Of a stretch of 64,000 nucleotides of DNA, positions 36,801 through 44,671 are shown piece by piece; position 1 is the first letter of the stretch; every line of letters starts with the position of its first letter. The DNA is from Strobilurus pachycystidiatus. Its lineage: Eukaryota; Basidiomycota; Agaricomycetes; Agaricales; Physalacriaceae. The DNA lies in the NCBI GenBank assembly GCA_019915135.1, contig JAHLMK010000017.1:496001-560000 (forward strand), read 5' to 3'. Under the pieces are notes generated by a model that saw nothing but the letters and a program-made list of their open reading frames with translations, searched no databases and was not told the origin of the DNA. The position numbers and the translations under genes are program-made.

Positions 36801-37168
36801 TCCGAGCTTGAATGCTCATCAGCCTTCTGCATAGCAGACAAGGCCTCCGACGCTACACCGAAATGGTCATGCGCCGGGATTCTCGTCGATACTGTCTCTT
36901 CCTTGATGGGAAGGGAGGTCTCGACGGGGGTTGCATGGTCAGAGACCAGCGAATGGGCCTTGCCCATAGCATCTCCCGCACCTGAGGCGGGATCGATACC
37001 TGTGGAAACATCAGTCAAGGGGGACGTCGACTGATACCCACCTGGGATAATTTCCGAATCTCCGACGGGCGAGTTCTGCACACTGGGTGGGGCGGAATTA
37101 GCGCGGCGACGGGAACGTAAATTATACCGGCGGGGTTGCTTCGGGGATTCCGGAGCTTTTTGTGCCAT
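27839..37168 (-). CDS. Intact gag-pol polyprotein of Ty3/gypsy chromovirus-type element, 3109 aa
   Basis: One uninterrupted frame on the minus strand. Domains in order: acidic Ser-rich N-terminus (1-560); gag core (568-750); zinc knuckle (810-823); a roughly 690-residue acidic stretch of unknown role; protease DTGS (1524); RT with YLDD (1840-1843); RNase H (about 1985-2105); integrase zinc finger with His2379, His2384 and the CKSCATC cysteines (2411-2417); catalytic Asp2447, Asp2511, Glu2547 with D35E spacing; chromodomain-like segment (2744-2795, VKWKAGDITWMPLEQVEHL); and a charged 250-residue tail ending DKEKID. Start ATG 37168 lies 105 bp from the LTR. All catalytic residues are kept, yet this internal region has no 3' LTR of its own, so it could act only by complementation. 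Confidence 0.9.
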   Translation of the reverse strand: MAQKAPESPKQPRRYNLRSRRRANSAPPSVQNSPVGDSEIIPGGYQSTSPLTDVSTGIDPASGAGDAMGKAHSLVSDHATPVETSLPIKEETVSTRIPAHDHFGVASEALSAMQKADEHSSSDGEDDDPHPWSIVPYKRTSRRINKDSDSSESDPDSSIDESLPETPVKAAVRSMTDNQKYLISRRTQGLKIFEPGERSDSSTEQEASDATEPRPESPELPYVGKGKGVDPRNWGNIGFDAQGGDAFMLQQAMLDSMKPPPRVTGPRHFSRNTLDIEESDDDFDDTPEFTSTPVTQQYRPSKTSDAKPKKTPSRSYKAKVNSEMPAHPKQSRRTTVEDVDSDETDLTPKHKGPYKLSKHILSPVVDTDSDSDEGYSIAPSSTKAKTEPRVSEVRSEINSVPVSKASSAKEVRKKLKRKKSKEKRASSKPLTVNVAEHIRNTVEDRPSRRSKDRSHSRNKSKSTDVHEFLKPSTQIAANSHLDKLLNGKKKKVRRDASPDDSSPSSSSSSDSDSDSSTTSSSSTSSSSTSSESSSSSSSGDRRKRKHKRSSRKKKRHPKRSILKPEPPEKYDGSANVRDFMKFVTDSTSYVRDGLVPKKSRVPKVARYLTGMAHDFYVSKVADSARDWRLKKFYTELYNHCFPLTFRLDQRRKLNKALQRDKPVRQFTMELNELFNTTGTTDKREKVLKLWTGLSYPIQQGLWRKELTPETASYSDVERTAELVEMIENVGKKKDKDYSQKKSEASGSKRSELRTVHQSASLRIPDPKKKKTHQKSYSSNHASSSHKPQGKPNRPKLTDKQREEYRAKGLCFRCGGSGHISTQCPEGKSVYGGKGNSPPGVPMAGAKVTTVPSKSNPSTLEDNSANDIWSGSFHFQLDDMEDSSGTDADSESTLDDLEDVEWFVADVLDLHDEIERTKLLNDEGVTFAEYCSRLARKLTDRELDLMHCAWINNGIGNQFYPPTLLPSEHEDFRVECRAFEREFPPVNGRATSAMANMRAEMACIDKRVSQCDMPGLASATDLADKSSSDDGLPDLLAVSDSEIDSESDCGSSSGDDSDQSDMPHLEPASDSDESSFDSDSDGDDLPDLDCISESGESSFASDSDSDVSMNEDEAENFHSQPGQDHLSWETDTVEWAANEWGSTCSPNDNHDPSGAVDPVLKTLDGLVDEVCDLDNSLPRYTRSTAHTEKYDRADVVSRVPKNLTYRMIKVNTMPTGGRGMYAYRHFDPEHDEERVPNTPVDRVGDILGSATEYILSENAPYPGEPQSWGLPSARSFCCYPVSDTHHVIMDSVYDENPRSEVLIRTSMLANPGFPLAEWYARERGLENDICWTDWPKDNPWSGAGCLKWIEEECIETYLSMHQPFAGDGDGPVRGQRFAARRENSSIIEIWDMHLNVRTHLERAHMHNPKFDLARWYRTRLANLERSRQYIDVWTIEEPWLDIPIFGYPLLWEMEQMTDDYLAACFQLAPEDDIAFIRLSGTQVPRDQYAAVQRNSTYVKDPLRQVPRVIVVAVKVNGQPAKALIDTGSMTDMLSTTLLDQLQLPKIELSKPLPLQLAIQGSRSKINFGTRARLQYQGIDEDRYFDIGNVAGYDLILGTPWLYQHCVSVGFNEPKVIIGSDKSLPIKGGPWVAKVASRSARIQEDELERCRHEVMEYARPLFKKVAETPLPPLRDINHEIPLIDESKIYSRRFSKCPEKFRSQWATKRDDYLSTGRWRVSTAKNTSPLLLIPKIDDPLRLRVVCDFRERNANTRKLASPIPDIHGIQRRVANAKFRSTMDGSDAFEQIRVVPEHVNRTAVATPDGTMVSLVMQQGDCNAPATFQASMYRLFAQFVGRWMDVYLDDIIVYSETLEDHVTHLKTVIDILAKEKFYLAERKMRLLVPEVKVLGHIIDDSGIRMDPHKVDSIMKWPTPTNRDLLRGFLGSVGYLADDVNSIRIPMGVLSAITGDAVAFRWGYTEQRAFEDVKRLIDAGSKRSRVPLDYSEGAPPVWLVTDGCATGVAGVVIQGPTWKTGEVAAYYSAKLNSTQQNYHVTDIEMLAGVETMLRYRDILQGQHFTWITDHQALTALPTQNELSGRQWRWAEKLTGFDFKIEYVPGTENVLADALSRLYSNESKGVQRARSEYTYHDVVNNDCLNGFGITKPLLVGVEAIARIPDTVRSSAVELRPRKAVNYAPEKRAPKKLSNADIFARRFRDKFVLRGPQKPEGETRQQTEGGTVPISKSGPVVDAAHANHDGGRGKTNSTPHPEAVIASQPGTSNPSTPDKTKVRVQTPKNLTERDSGTLDPNPSSQPEPEPQGTSLLDVLSGGRAGVDLLSLIRNQYSKDIVFKLVLEKPKDFRNFEIVNGLIYLKMNDFRLLCVPEVIYQGRNIREIIIDEAHSVLAHLGYRKTLSYLRAHVWWKTMVSDVEAYCKSCATCARIKPNNQKPFGLLQPLGPPTYPWEIIGMDFMGPLPKSKNRNGEFDMLTVVVDHLTGMVHLVPGRNNYKAKDIAELVFSEVYKLHGLPKAIVSDRDRYFTGQFWSHLHKLIGTKLKMSSAYHPETDGLTERANRTIEQMLRQCITPNQKDWVAKLPAVEFAINLARSETTGYSPFFLNSGRIPRSMIWDSADKTEFPGVRVFAQRLKQAVIAAHDSILQARVKQTRDANRKRRPSPFQVDDLVYISTENISFPKGTVRKFLPKFIGPYRILKNFHDTSYRVDLPPRLKQRGIHDVFHAKLLRIHVPNDDRLFPGRMDTQVPPFDGVEHEWAVECITEHSGKGSDLFFAVKWKAGDITWMPLEQVEHLHALPDYLEAMGAETVAQLRHARRDVDTFQLTQSSSALRMILETDIQPLKAGTFSNENSSIAVSPMSAEFQTDYPLDPGFDPEDTYILVEDDIWAYEGEDEKKYQTGSEVVRGWVRLSMSCEEVANLKELSFEVSARDRKNYLTFLTCFNATTSIREQFVKFDKDTGHVMPTPTHPIRMEHLFEPERDYPRKISHSSKDISNNEEPKPSAKSSKRRKSKKRIAEDESDSDADGPEVTLFGQKLLKDDKQMLGALAMDQLRFAMRTKQRVRERIAESKKEREMKRKLAKLEKARAKAKSKGRADDAMDVDDDERRAGPARRDKEKID

Positions 37169-37273
37169 AGCGATTGAGTGTCGAGGATGTCCTGGTTGAT
37201 CAGACCGGGGTGATCCGTCGGCGAGAGAGAGAATAGAGAGAGAAGCTAAGAGATAGAGCCGAAGTCAAAAATA

Positions 37274-37579
37274 TGTGAGGATTGCGTGACCGGAGGTCGG
37301 TGAATCCGTCACACGAGGTATGTAGGAGCGGGATGGGTGTCGGGAGAGACCCAGAGGCGACGGGAATGACTGGGGTAAGTAATAGATTCTCGTGTAACCT
37401 AGTTTTTATGTAAAGTAACTATCGTGCTTATATATGTATGTGATCAGCCAATTAAAAGATGGCGGAGTAAACTAAAAGACTTGGAGACAAACGGGTTAAA
37501 GTAGAACAAACGGGAGCGAGACGGAATAAAGTAAGAGAGTAGGAATAAACTAGTTCCTACTGAGTGAATGCGAGTAGGC
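37274..37579 (-). repeat. Inverted LTR, truncated to 306 bp
   Basis: Reverse complement of LTR bases 58-363: begins TGTGAGG and stops at GAGTAGGC, lacking the first 57 bp of U3. The joint with the next segment shares about two bases (GC). Confidence 0.85.
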
Positions 37580-37855
37580 AGCTCAACAGCACTTGAACGA
37601 ACAGTATCCGGTATACGTGCAATGGCCTCAACTCCCACTAGCAGCGGCTTAGTGATGCCAAAACCATTCAGACAATCATTATTGACGACATCGTGGTATG
37701 TGTATTCGCTCCGTGCACGTTGGACGCCCTTCGATTCATTTGAGTACAGACGCGATAAGGCGTCCGCGAGCACGTTCTCAGTGCCCGGAACATACTCGAT
37801 TTTGAAGTCAAATCCGGTCAGCTTTTCCGCCCATCGCCACTGTCGACCTGACAAC
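37580..37855 (-). repeat. Duplicated fragment of the RNase H-tether region
   Basis: 276 bp identical in orientation and apparently in sequence to 30675-30950 of the inverted copy. It is joined on the left to the truncated inverted LTR and on the right, through an AAC overlap, to plus-strand sequence, so the strand switches again inside a few bases. Confidence 0.85.
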
Positions 37856-40486
37856 CATGACGGCGGGAGGGGAAAAACAAATTCAACCCCGCATCCCGAG
37901 GCCGTAATTGCATCACAGCCTGGAACGTCAAATCCGAGCACCCCGGACAAGACTAAGGTTAGGGTTCAGACCCCCAAAAATCTCACCGAGCGAGATTCAG
38001 GCACTCTAGACCCTAACCCCAGCTCTCAGCCCGAACCCGAGCCCCAGGGCACATCATTACTCGATGTCCTCTCTGGAGGGCGTGCTGGAGTCGACTTACT
38101 GTCTTTAATTCGCAATCAATACTCAAAAGACATTGTCTTCAAGCTGGTTCTGGAAAAGCCCAAGGACTTCCGTAACTTTGAGATTGTAAACGGTCTCATC
38201 TATCTCAAAATGAATGATTTCCGTCTACTCTGCGTACCTGAGGTCATCTACCAAGGACGCAATATTCGTGAGATTATAATTGACGAGGCACACTCAGTGC
38301 TAGCTCATCTAGGCTACCGAAAAACCTTAAGCTATCTTCGGGCCCATGTCTGGTGGAAAACAATGGTGTCTGACGTCGAAGCTTACTGTAAATCGTGTGC
38401 TACATGTGCGCGTATCAAGCCAAACAATCAGAAGCCGTTCGGTTTGCTACAGCCCTTAGGACCTCCCACGTATCCTTGGGAGATCATAGGAATGGACTTC
38501 ATGGGGCCGCTACCCAAGTCCAAGAACCGTAACGGTGAATTCGACATGCTTACTGTTGTTGTTGATCATCTCACTGGCATGGTGCACCTGGTACCCGGAC
38601 GAAACAATTATAAGGCAAAAGACATAGCTGAATTGGTGTTCTCCGAGGTGTATAAACTACATGGACTGCCTAAAGCCATCGTGAGCGACCGTGATCGCTA
38701 CTTCACGGGTCAATTCTGGTCGCACCTGCACAAGTTAATCGGAACCAAGCTGAAAATGTCATCTGCGTACCATCCTGAAACTGATGGATTGACTGAACGC
38801 GCTAATCGAACAATCGAACAAATGCTGCGCCAGTGCATAACTCCGAATCAGAAGGATTGGGTAGCGAAGCTACCAGCTGTTGAGTTTGCAATAAACCTAG
38901 CTCGATCCGAAACAACCGGGTACTCACCTTTCTTCCTGAATTCTGGAAGGATCCCGCGTTCGATGATTTGGGACTCTGCAGACAAAACAGAGTTCCCGGG
39001 AGTCCGTGTCTTCGCGCAACGTCTTAAGCAAGCCGTGATTGCAGCACATGATAGTATTCTGCAAGCGCGAGTCAAGCAAACACGCGACGCAAATAGAAAG
39101 CGACGACCCTCACCTTTTCAGGTTGACGATCTGGTGTACATCTCTACTGAGAACATCAGTTTTCCAAAAGGAACAGTACGAAAGTTCTTACCCAAGTTTA
39201 TAGGGCCGTATAGGATACTGAAGAACTTCCACGACACCTCGTACCGGGTCGACCTGCCGCCTAGACTAAAACAAAGGGGCATTCATGATGTGTTTCACGC
39301 GAAGTTGTTGCGGATACACGTACCTAACGACGATAGACTGTTCCCTGGACGTATGGATACACAGGTACCTCCGTTTGACGGTGTCGAACACGAATGGGCC
39401 GTCGAATGTATCACCGAGCATTCTGGTAAAGGATCAGACTTGTTCTTTGCAGTGAAATGGAAAGCAGGCGACATCACCTGGATGCCACTGGAACAGGTGG
39501 AACATCTTCATGCCCTACCGGATTATCTCGAGGCCATGGGCGCAGAAACCGTGGCGCAGCTGAGACATGCTCGGAGAGATGTGGATACGTTTCAGCTGAC
39601 GCAATCCTCCAGTGCTTTAAGGATGATCCTGGAGACAGACATTCAGCCTTTAAAAGCAGGGACGTTTTCGAATGAGAACTCATCAATTGCTGTCTCGCCA
39701 ATGTCCGCCGAGTTCCAGACCGACTATCCCCTCGATCCGGGCTTTGACCCTGAGGACACCTACATTCTTGTAGAGGACGACATCTGGGCCTACGAAGGTG
39801 AAGATGAAAAGAAGTACCAAACCGGCAGTGAAGTTGTTCGGGGATGGGTGCGCCTGTCAATGAGCTGCGAAGAGGTTGCTAACTTGAAAGAGTTGAGCTT
39901 CGAGGTCAGCGCCAGGGATAGGAAGAATTACCTCACCTTCCTCACTTGCTTCAACGCTACCACTTCCATCCGCGAACAATTCGTCAAGTTCGACAAGGAC
40001 ACTGGACATGTCATGCCTACCCCTACCCATCCCATCCGCATGGAACACCTCTTCGAACCCGAACGCGATTATCCGCGCAAAATCTCGCACTCCTCGAAGG
40101 ACATCTCCAACAACGAGGAGCCCAAGCCGTCCGCTAAATCGTCCAAACGCCGTAAGTCCAAGAAGCGCATCGCTGAGGACGAGTCGGACTCGGACGCGGA
40201 TGGCCCCGAGGTCACACTATTCGGCCAAAAGTTGTTGAAGGACGACAAGCAGATGCTCGGCGCCCTCGCCATGGACCAGCTTCGCTTTGCGATGAGAACC
40301 AAGCAGAGGGTCCGCGAGCGCATTGCCGAATCGAAGAAGGAACGCGAGATGAAAAGAAAATTGGCCAAGCTCGAGAAAGCTCGCGCCAAAGCCAAGAGCA
40401 AGGGACGTGCCGACGACGCTATGGATGTCGATGATGATGAGCGTCGCGCTGGTCCTGCTCGTCGTGACAAAGAGAAGATTGATTGA
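37853..40486 (+). pseudogene. 3' part of gag-pol, plus strand: integrase, chromodomain and tail
   Basis: Starts within the linker between RNase H and integrase (equivalent to about 30472 of the inverted copy) and runs in frame to TGA 40484-40486. It contains the complete integrase zinc finger, D,D35E core, chromodomain-like region and C-terminal charged tail, but no gag, protease or RT. Upstream in the same frame, bases 37568-37855 read antisense element sequence, giving a chimeric open frame of 972 codons whose first 96 are not a natural protein. Confidence 0.85.
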
Positions 40487-40518
40487 GGCTCCCCCGTGGG
40501 GTAGCCCCGGAGGGCGTA
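40487..40518 (+). other. 3' untranslated end with short polypurine tract
   Basis: 32 bp between the gag-pol stop and the right LTR. GGAGGG at 40509-40514 is the only purine run next to the LTR and is the candidate plus-strand primer, although it is short and four bases away. A CCCC/GGGG/CCCC arrangement just before it can form a small hairpin. The inverted copy begins exactly with this segment at 27807. Confidence 0.5.
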
Positions 40519-40881
40519 TGTAACGATCGTGAGTCATCACGCGTTACTCTCTCGGATTCTACGATGGCGCTGTGCGCCTACTCGCATTCACTCAGTAGGA
40601 ACTAGTTTATTCCTACTCTCTTACTTTATTCCGTCTCGCTCCCGTTTGTTCTACTTTAACCCGTTTGTCTCCAAGTCTTTTAGTTTACTCCGCCATCTTT
40701 TAATTGGCTGATCACATACATATATAAGCACGATAGTTACTTTACATAAAAACTAGGTTACACGAGAATCTATTACTTACCCCAGTCATTCCCGTCGCCT
40801 CTGGGTCTCTCCCGACACCCATCCCGCTCCTACATACCTCGTGTGACGGATTCACCGACCTCCGGTCACGCAATCCTCACA
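40519..40881 (+). repeat. 3' LTR of the composite element, 363 bp
   Basis: Same length and ends as the left LTR; followed directly by CCGGG. Confidence 0.9.
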
Positions 40882-40886
40882 CCGGG
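40882..40886. repeat. Target-site duplication, right copy (CCGGG)
   Basis: Matches 18746-18750 and shows that the outermost LTRs were integrated together. Confidence 0.8.
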
Positions 40887-41513
40887 CGTGGTTGCAAATT
40901 TCTCTTGCGAGCTGTGTCACACGCTGCTGGAAGAATCCCAAGGATTTTGTAAGGACCACCCTAGTCAAGATCCGGAAAACTTATACATACGGTGCCGCCG
41001 GGGGGTAGGAATTTTTTTGTATCGATTCGTCAAGCCGGAACCGAATGTGGACGTCCAGGGAAGAATTGAAGGGCTCGAGTTACTTGTGAAAGGCGCTTGA
41101 GCACTATTTTATAGTCGAACTGGTAGTACTGTTCGCGCATGGGCCACATTTTCTGCACTGTGCGGAAGAACCTCAGGACCAAATAGAAGAGAAAAAGTAC
41201 TCTGAACTTGAACGTACCGCGCTCTTAGTTCGCTGTACACACTATGCCCGAAGCCCAGGGATCATGGAGTAACCATGCCCGCCCGGCACCATACTTACGG
41301 TAATACAATGGAGGACCATGCAGGCTTGGAAAAGTTTTCACGTTGTCCTGATGTCCATTTGGTGAAAGGTCTCGATGGTAGGTAATTGACAATTTGAAGG
41401 TCGCCAGCCTCCATGAGATCCATCCGTCCATAGGAAATGTAGGAAGGCATACAAATACGTAGATGTGGCGACTGTCAACGCACCTCGGCGACGGCCGGCT
41501 CCCTTCCAGTTGC
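40887..41513. other. Flank of the retroelement, no gene seen
   Basis: Original target DNA to the right of the insertion. Open frames here are short and lack coding character; one frame starting in the LTR runs to 41100 by chance. Nothing supported. Confidence 0.45.
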
Positions 41514-41681
41514 TCAGCAGGCCGCCCCAACTTTAAGGCAGTCATAGGCCGCGTCAATGACATTGATTGACCCGAGAACGACGTCAATGAAGGACTTTTC
41601 GCACACGCCGTAGACAAGCGCGCTAGCCTGCACTGCAACCCCCACCGTCTTGTCGCCGTCGTTGAGCAAGGTGGGCGAGCC
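41514..41681 (-). pseudogene. C-terminal gene fragment cut at the duplication border
   Basis: On the minus strand a 55-codon frame with good codon use (GVAVQASALVYGVCEKS, then SINVIDAAYDCLKVGAAC) ends at TGA 41514-41516. Reading upstream, the coding look stops at about 41682, exactly where similarity between the two 12-kb units begins. The family is not recognised. It may be the 3' end of a gene disrupted by the duplication, or chance. Confidence 0.35.
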
Positions 41682-41819
41682 GCGCTGTCATCACCGCTGT
41701 GTCACTGGAAACAGGAGCAAACATCGCTGCCGCCGTCCTTGACCATATCCCCTTCCTCTCCCTTCCGCCACCATATCCTCAACTTGCCACCCTATTCTGC
41801 TCAATTTCCGCAACATTGC

Positions 41820-43644
41820 ATGGCCGACGCCGACACCGCAGCTGACCCAGTTGCCGACAACCACCATGCTAGCCCAGTCGTTGCCTTCATCATTGGTCTC
41901 GCGATCGTCCTGCTCGCATCCATACTCAACGCTGCGGGGCTCAATCTCACCAAACTGGACCATGTAGGGCTACTCGCGCCTCTCTCAACAGCAATTTTAC
42001 ATTGCACTCCAGGTCCGAACTCAAGCGGTTCCAAAGGCACTGAGAAGAAAGGACTGGTTGCGTCCATTATGGCTCCTTGGAATGCTCCTCTACATGTGCG
42101 TACATCGACGCACAATCTCTGGTCCTTAAGGCTGACTGAAACCAAGATTGTCGCAACTGATTGGAAGCACGCTGGCCTTGGAATACATGCGAGCTGGTGC
42201 GCTCTCCCCCTCAAATCGAGAGTCATGTTCACTTACATCCCTGCAGAATACGTTGCTCCCCTCGGGTCTACCTCTCTGGTGTTCAACTTCCTATTCGCCC
42301 GCTTCCTGGTCGGTACACCTGTCACTAGCACAGACATCTACGTGTGTACAGCCGATTCGCATAACCCGCAGTTACTGACTTTGAGGCTATGCCATAACTA
42401 GGGAACCATTGTCGTTGTCTTAGGTGTCGTCGGCATTGTCGCCTTTGGTTCCATCAATAGCGGACTGGCAACGGAAACCGATGTCAATCACCTTACCGAA
42501 TTGTGGAGGCGAGGAGGCTGGCTCGGCTTCTTCTTCGTCATGTCTTTCGCTTTGATTCTCCTGCTGTTCTTTACGTCGTCTCTGGATGATCTATTGGCTG
42601 TCAGAGGCGACATCACCGCAGTGCCATTCTCCGGCGCTGGCTCTGACTCTCGGAATCAAGCTACCGGCCCCTTTGCGCGTATAACAAAGGCGTTCTCCTT
42701 CGTGTCGCGTCGCGTTATGGACTTGCTCGAGATATGGACTTCTCCCAAGGACGACAAGACAATTGCTTGGACTCTAGGAATAGGTTGGGCGTGTTGCGGC
42801 GGCGGCTTGGCAGGCGGGACATTGGTGTTCGCCAAGGCGACGGTGAAACTGATATCTGGGTCCTTGTCGCACGAAAACACGGGCAACCAGTTCGGCCATG
42901 CCGCCCCAATATTCACCATCATCTTGTTGGCCGTAACCGCTGTCATGCAGATTATCTGTCTGAATCGTGGCCTCAAGGTCTACGATTCGACGTTGGTCGT
43001 CCCTGTCTTTTACGGCGTGTATACCGCTACTGGGTGAGCTGCTTCACATACATATGTTCGACTCATGCTGACGCGAACACAGGTTCCTTGATTCGCTGAT
43101 ATTCAACAACGAGGTTGACTCGTATCAGACGTGGACACTGTTCCTCATCTTCGTGTCAATCCTCATTCTGATTTCTGGGGTCGTGCTATTGACGCACAAG
43201 AAACCGGAACCGGTGAAAACATCTGCTCCGATTGCACTCTCTCGGCCACGAGGGAAGAAGGGACTGAAAAAAGGCTCTACGAGCAAAGCGAATCTGCATG
43301 ACGATGATGATGCAGACTCACCGATACACGATGACGAGGAGCAGGTTCTGTGGGCTGTGGGTGATAGTGGCGATGAAGAGGAGGACGAGGATGAAGATAT
43401 CGACCACCACCAGCACCCTCTCAATCAACGAAAGGTGGACGGAACCAGCAAGACAGCACTCTCGAAACCTGACATGCCTGGTGAGGAGGGGGTGGGACTG
43501 ATGCAAACCTCAGAGAATACAGAAGGGTCTGACCCTCGTGCGCCGCCAATAACCCGGCGGCGTAGCGTATCTGCGAGTACTGTGCATGAGGACCCTTTCA
43601 AGGACGACGAGTTTGGAGACTGGACGAGTGGTGGCAATAGATGA
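41820..43644 (+). CDS. NIPA-type magnesium transporter, copy 1
   Basis: Six exons (41820-41963, 42013-42095, 42147-42196, 42247-42341, 42402-43033, 43083-43644) give 521 residues. The family (NIPA/DUF803, in the drug/metabolite transporter superfamily) moves Mg2+ across plasma or endosomal membranes. About nine hydrophobic segments are visible, including FIIGLAIVLLASILNAAGLN near the N-terminus, STSLVFNFLFARFLVGTP, IVVVLGVVGIVAFGSI, WACCGGGLAGGTLVFAKATV and LFLIFVSILILISGVVLL. The cytosolic C-terminal 150 residues are acidic and Ser-rich with a DDDD/EEEDEDED stretch, likely regulatory. The start is the first ATG of the conserved frame. Copy 2 at 53882 is nearly identical. Confidence 0.88.
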
Positions 43645-43882
43645 AAGGAGGATTTATCATAACATTGGAAGTATTATTTAATGGCATTCATACTGTATCA
43701 TACCACGTCTTTTCACGAACAACTAATGCGCAATGCACACTTTATTCGCTTTCTTCTGTCTGCGTAGTCTCGAAACCAAGCGTCCAGATAATTGTTCACA
43801 CCTGTTGTGTAGTCGGTGCCGGATATTGAATGATCGGGACTCGGAGATAATGTCATTTGGACCCTTGCTTTCTACTTCCACC

Positions 43883-44002
43883 ATGGCTCGCGACAAAGAA
43901 TTCATGGGCGACTCTGACTCTGACATTTCGATGCTGGGCGACGATGAGAACTACGGAGCATCAAAAGGGAAAGGAAAAGGCAAGACGGTTAACAAGCGAT
44001 GA
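43883..44002 (+). pseudogene. Short acidic frame like the N-terminus of TFIIH SSL1/p44, copy 1
   Basis: 39 codons starting MARDKEFMGDSDSDISMLGD and ending in a Lys/Gly-rich stretch (SKGKGKGK) before TGA. The acidic start followed by a basic linker recalls N-termini of basidiomycete SSL1, the p44 subunit of TFIIH, but no von Willebrand-like domain follows: downstream sequence turns into low-complexity DNA. It may be a captured 5' gene end or a small gene of its own. Kept without a frame change in both duplicated units. Confidence 0.35.
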
Positions 44003-44671
44003 GCGGACAAGGGCGAAGGGATGTGGTACGCCGAAGGATCTTGCTTGACAAGAGAGACGGCAAGCATACACTACATACACGACTTATATCATATATGGCG
44101 TCGCACTGCGCATCAAGAGCGCGCTGTTCTACCAGAGACTAACTCTGAGGGAAAGAGCGGACGCGCCTCTTCCGCCCTTCCACCTCCTCGCCCCGTTTTC
44201 TCGTTCTCCACTCCCTTCCGCGCTTCGCCCTCCTCCTTCCACCCACGCCCTTTCCCTCCTTCCTCCCACCCACGCCCTCTCCTCCCTCCCTCTCCTCCCA
44301 CCCCTCCGCCGCCTCCCACCCGGGGGCAGGAAGACGTTGGGGTGTGAAGAGGGCCGCCCACCCGGGGGGGCAGGCGTGAACGGGTGAAGAGGGGAAGGGT
44401 GGTGGGGGAGCGGGGGTGAAGAGGGGAAGGGTGGTGGAGGAGCGGGGGTGAAGAGGGGCGAGGACGTTGCGGGGCAGGACGGCGGAGGAGTGGGTGCCGG
44501 GCTCGCGAGGTGGTCGTGCGGGGCGATGCCGGTGCGGGGTCTTCACGGTCACGATGGTGGTGGGTGTACCCAAGGTGGTTGCGCGGTCCTTGACAAAAGC
44601 AAACAGTCCGTTATATTGACTGTCAACAAGCTGTTAGTCAACCAAGCCATGACGAGAATGTAACCAAGTGC
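44003..44671. repeat. Low-complexity strand-asymmetric tract and small tandem repeat, copy 1
   Basis: 44160-44330 is almost pure pyrimidine with CCCTCC/CCACCC words; 44340-44530 is G-rich, with a 32-bp unit (GGGGAAGGGTGGTG core) in nearly three tandem copies at about 44383-44460. The equivalent tract at 56200-56430 has fewer repeats. Open frames crossing it are compositional artefacts. Confidence 0.7.

Larger units (their letters stand above)
18751..40881. mobile_element. Composite, internally inverted Ty3/gypsy chromodomain LTR retrotransposon
   Basis: 22,131 bp between a single pair of CCGGG duplications. Order: LTR (+) 18751-19113; internal region (+) to 27806 with a 145-bp deletion at 25904/25905; complete internal region (-) 27807-37273; inverted LTR lacking 57 bp, 37274-37579; 276-bp minus-orientation fragment 37580-37855; 3' internal part (+) about 37853-40518; LTR (+) 40519-40881. 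A canonical copy rebuilt from the parts would measure about 10.2 kb. Copies look identical at the protein level wherever they overlap, so the rearrangement is very recent, or partly an assembly product. Reverse-transcriptase template switching before integration would explain the outer duplication. Confidence 0.85.

Noticed and set aside
40843..41100. 85-codon frame beginning in the right LTR
   Set aside because: It starts inside the LTR and crosses the insertion border; no domain or codon support.
41225..41638. 137-codon minus-strand frame
   Set aside because: A different frame over the same strand (41514-41681) has better coding character, and this one has atypical composition.
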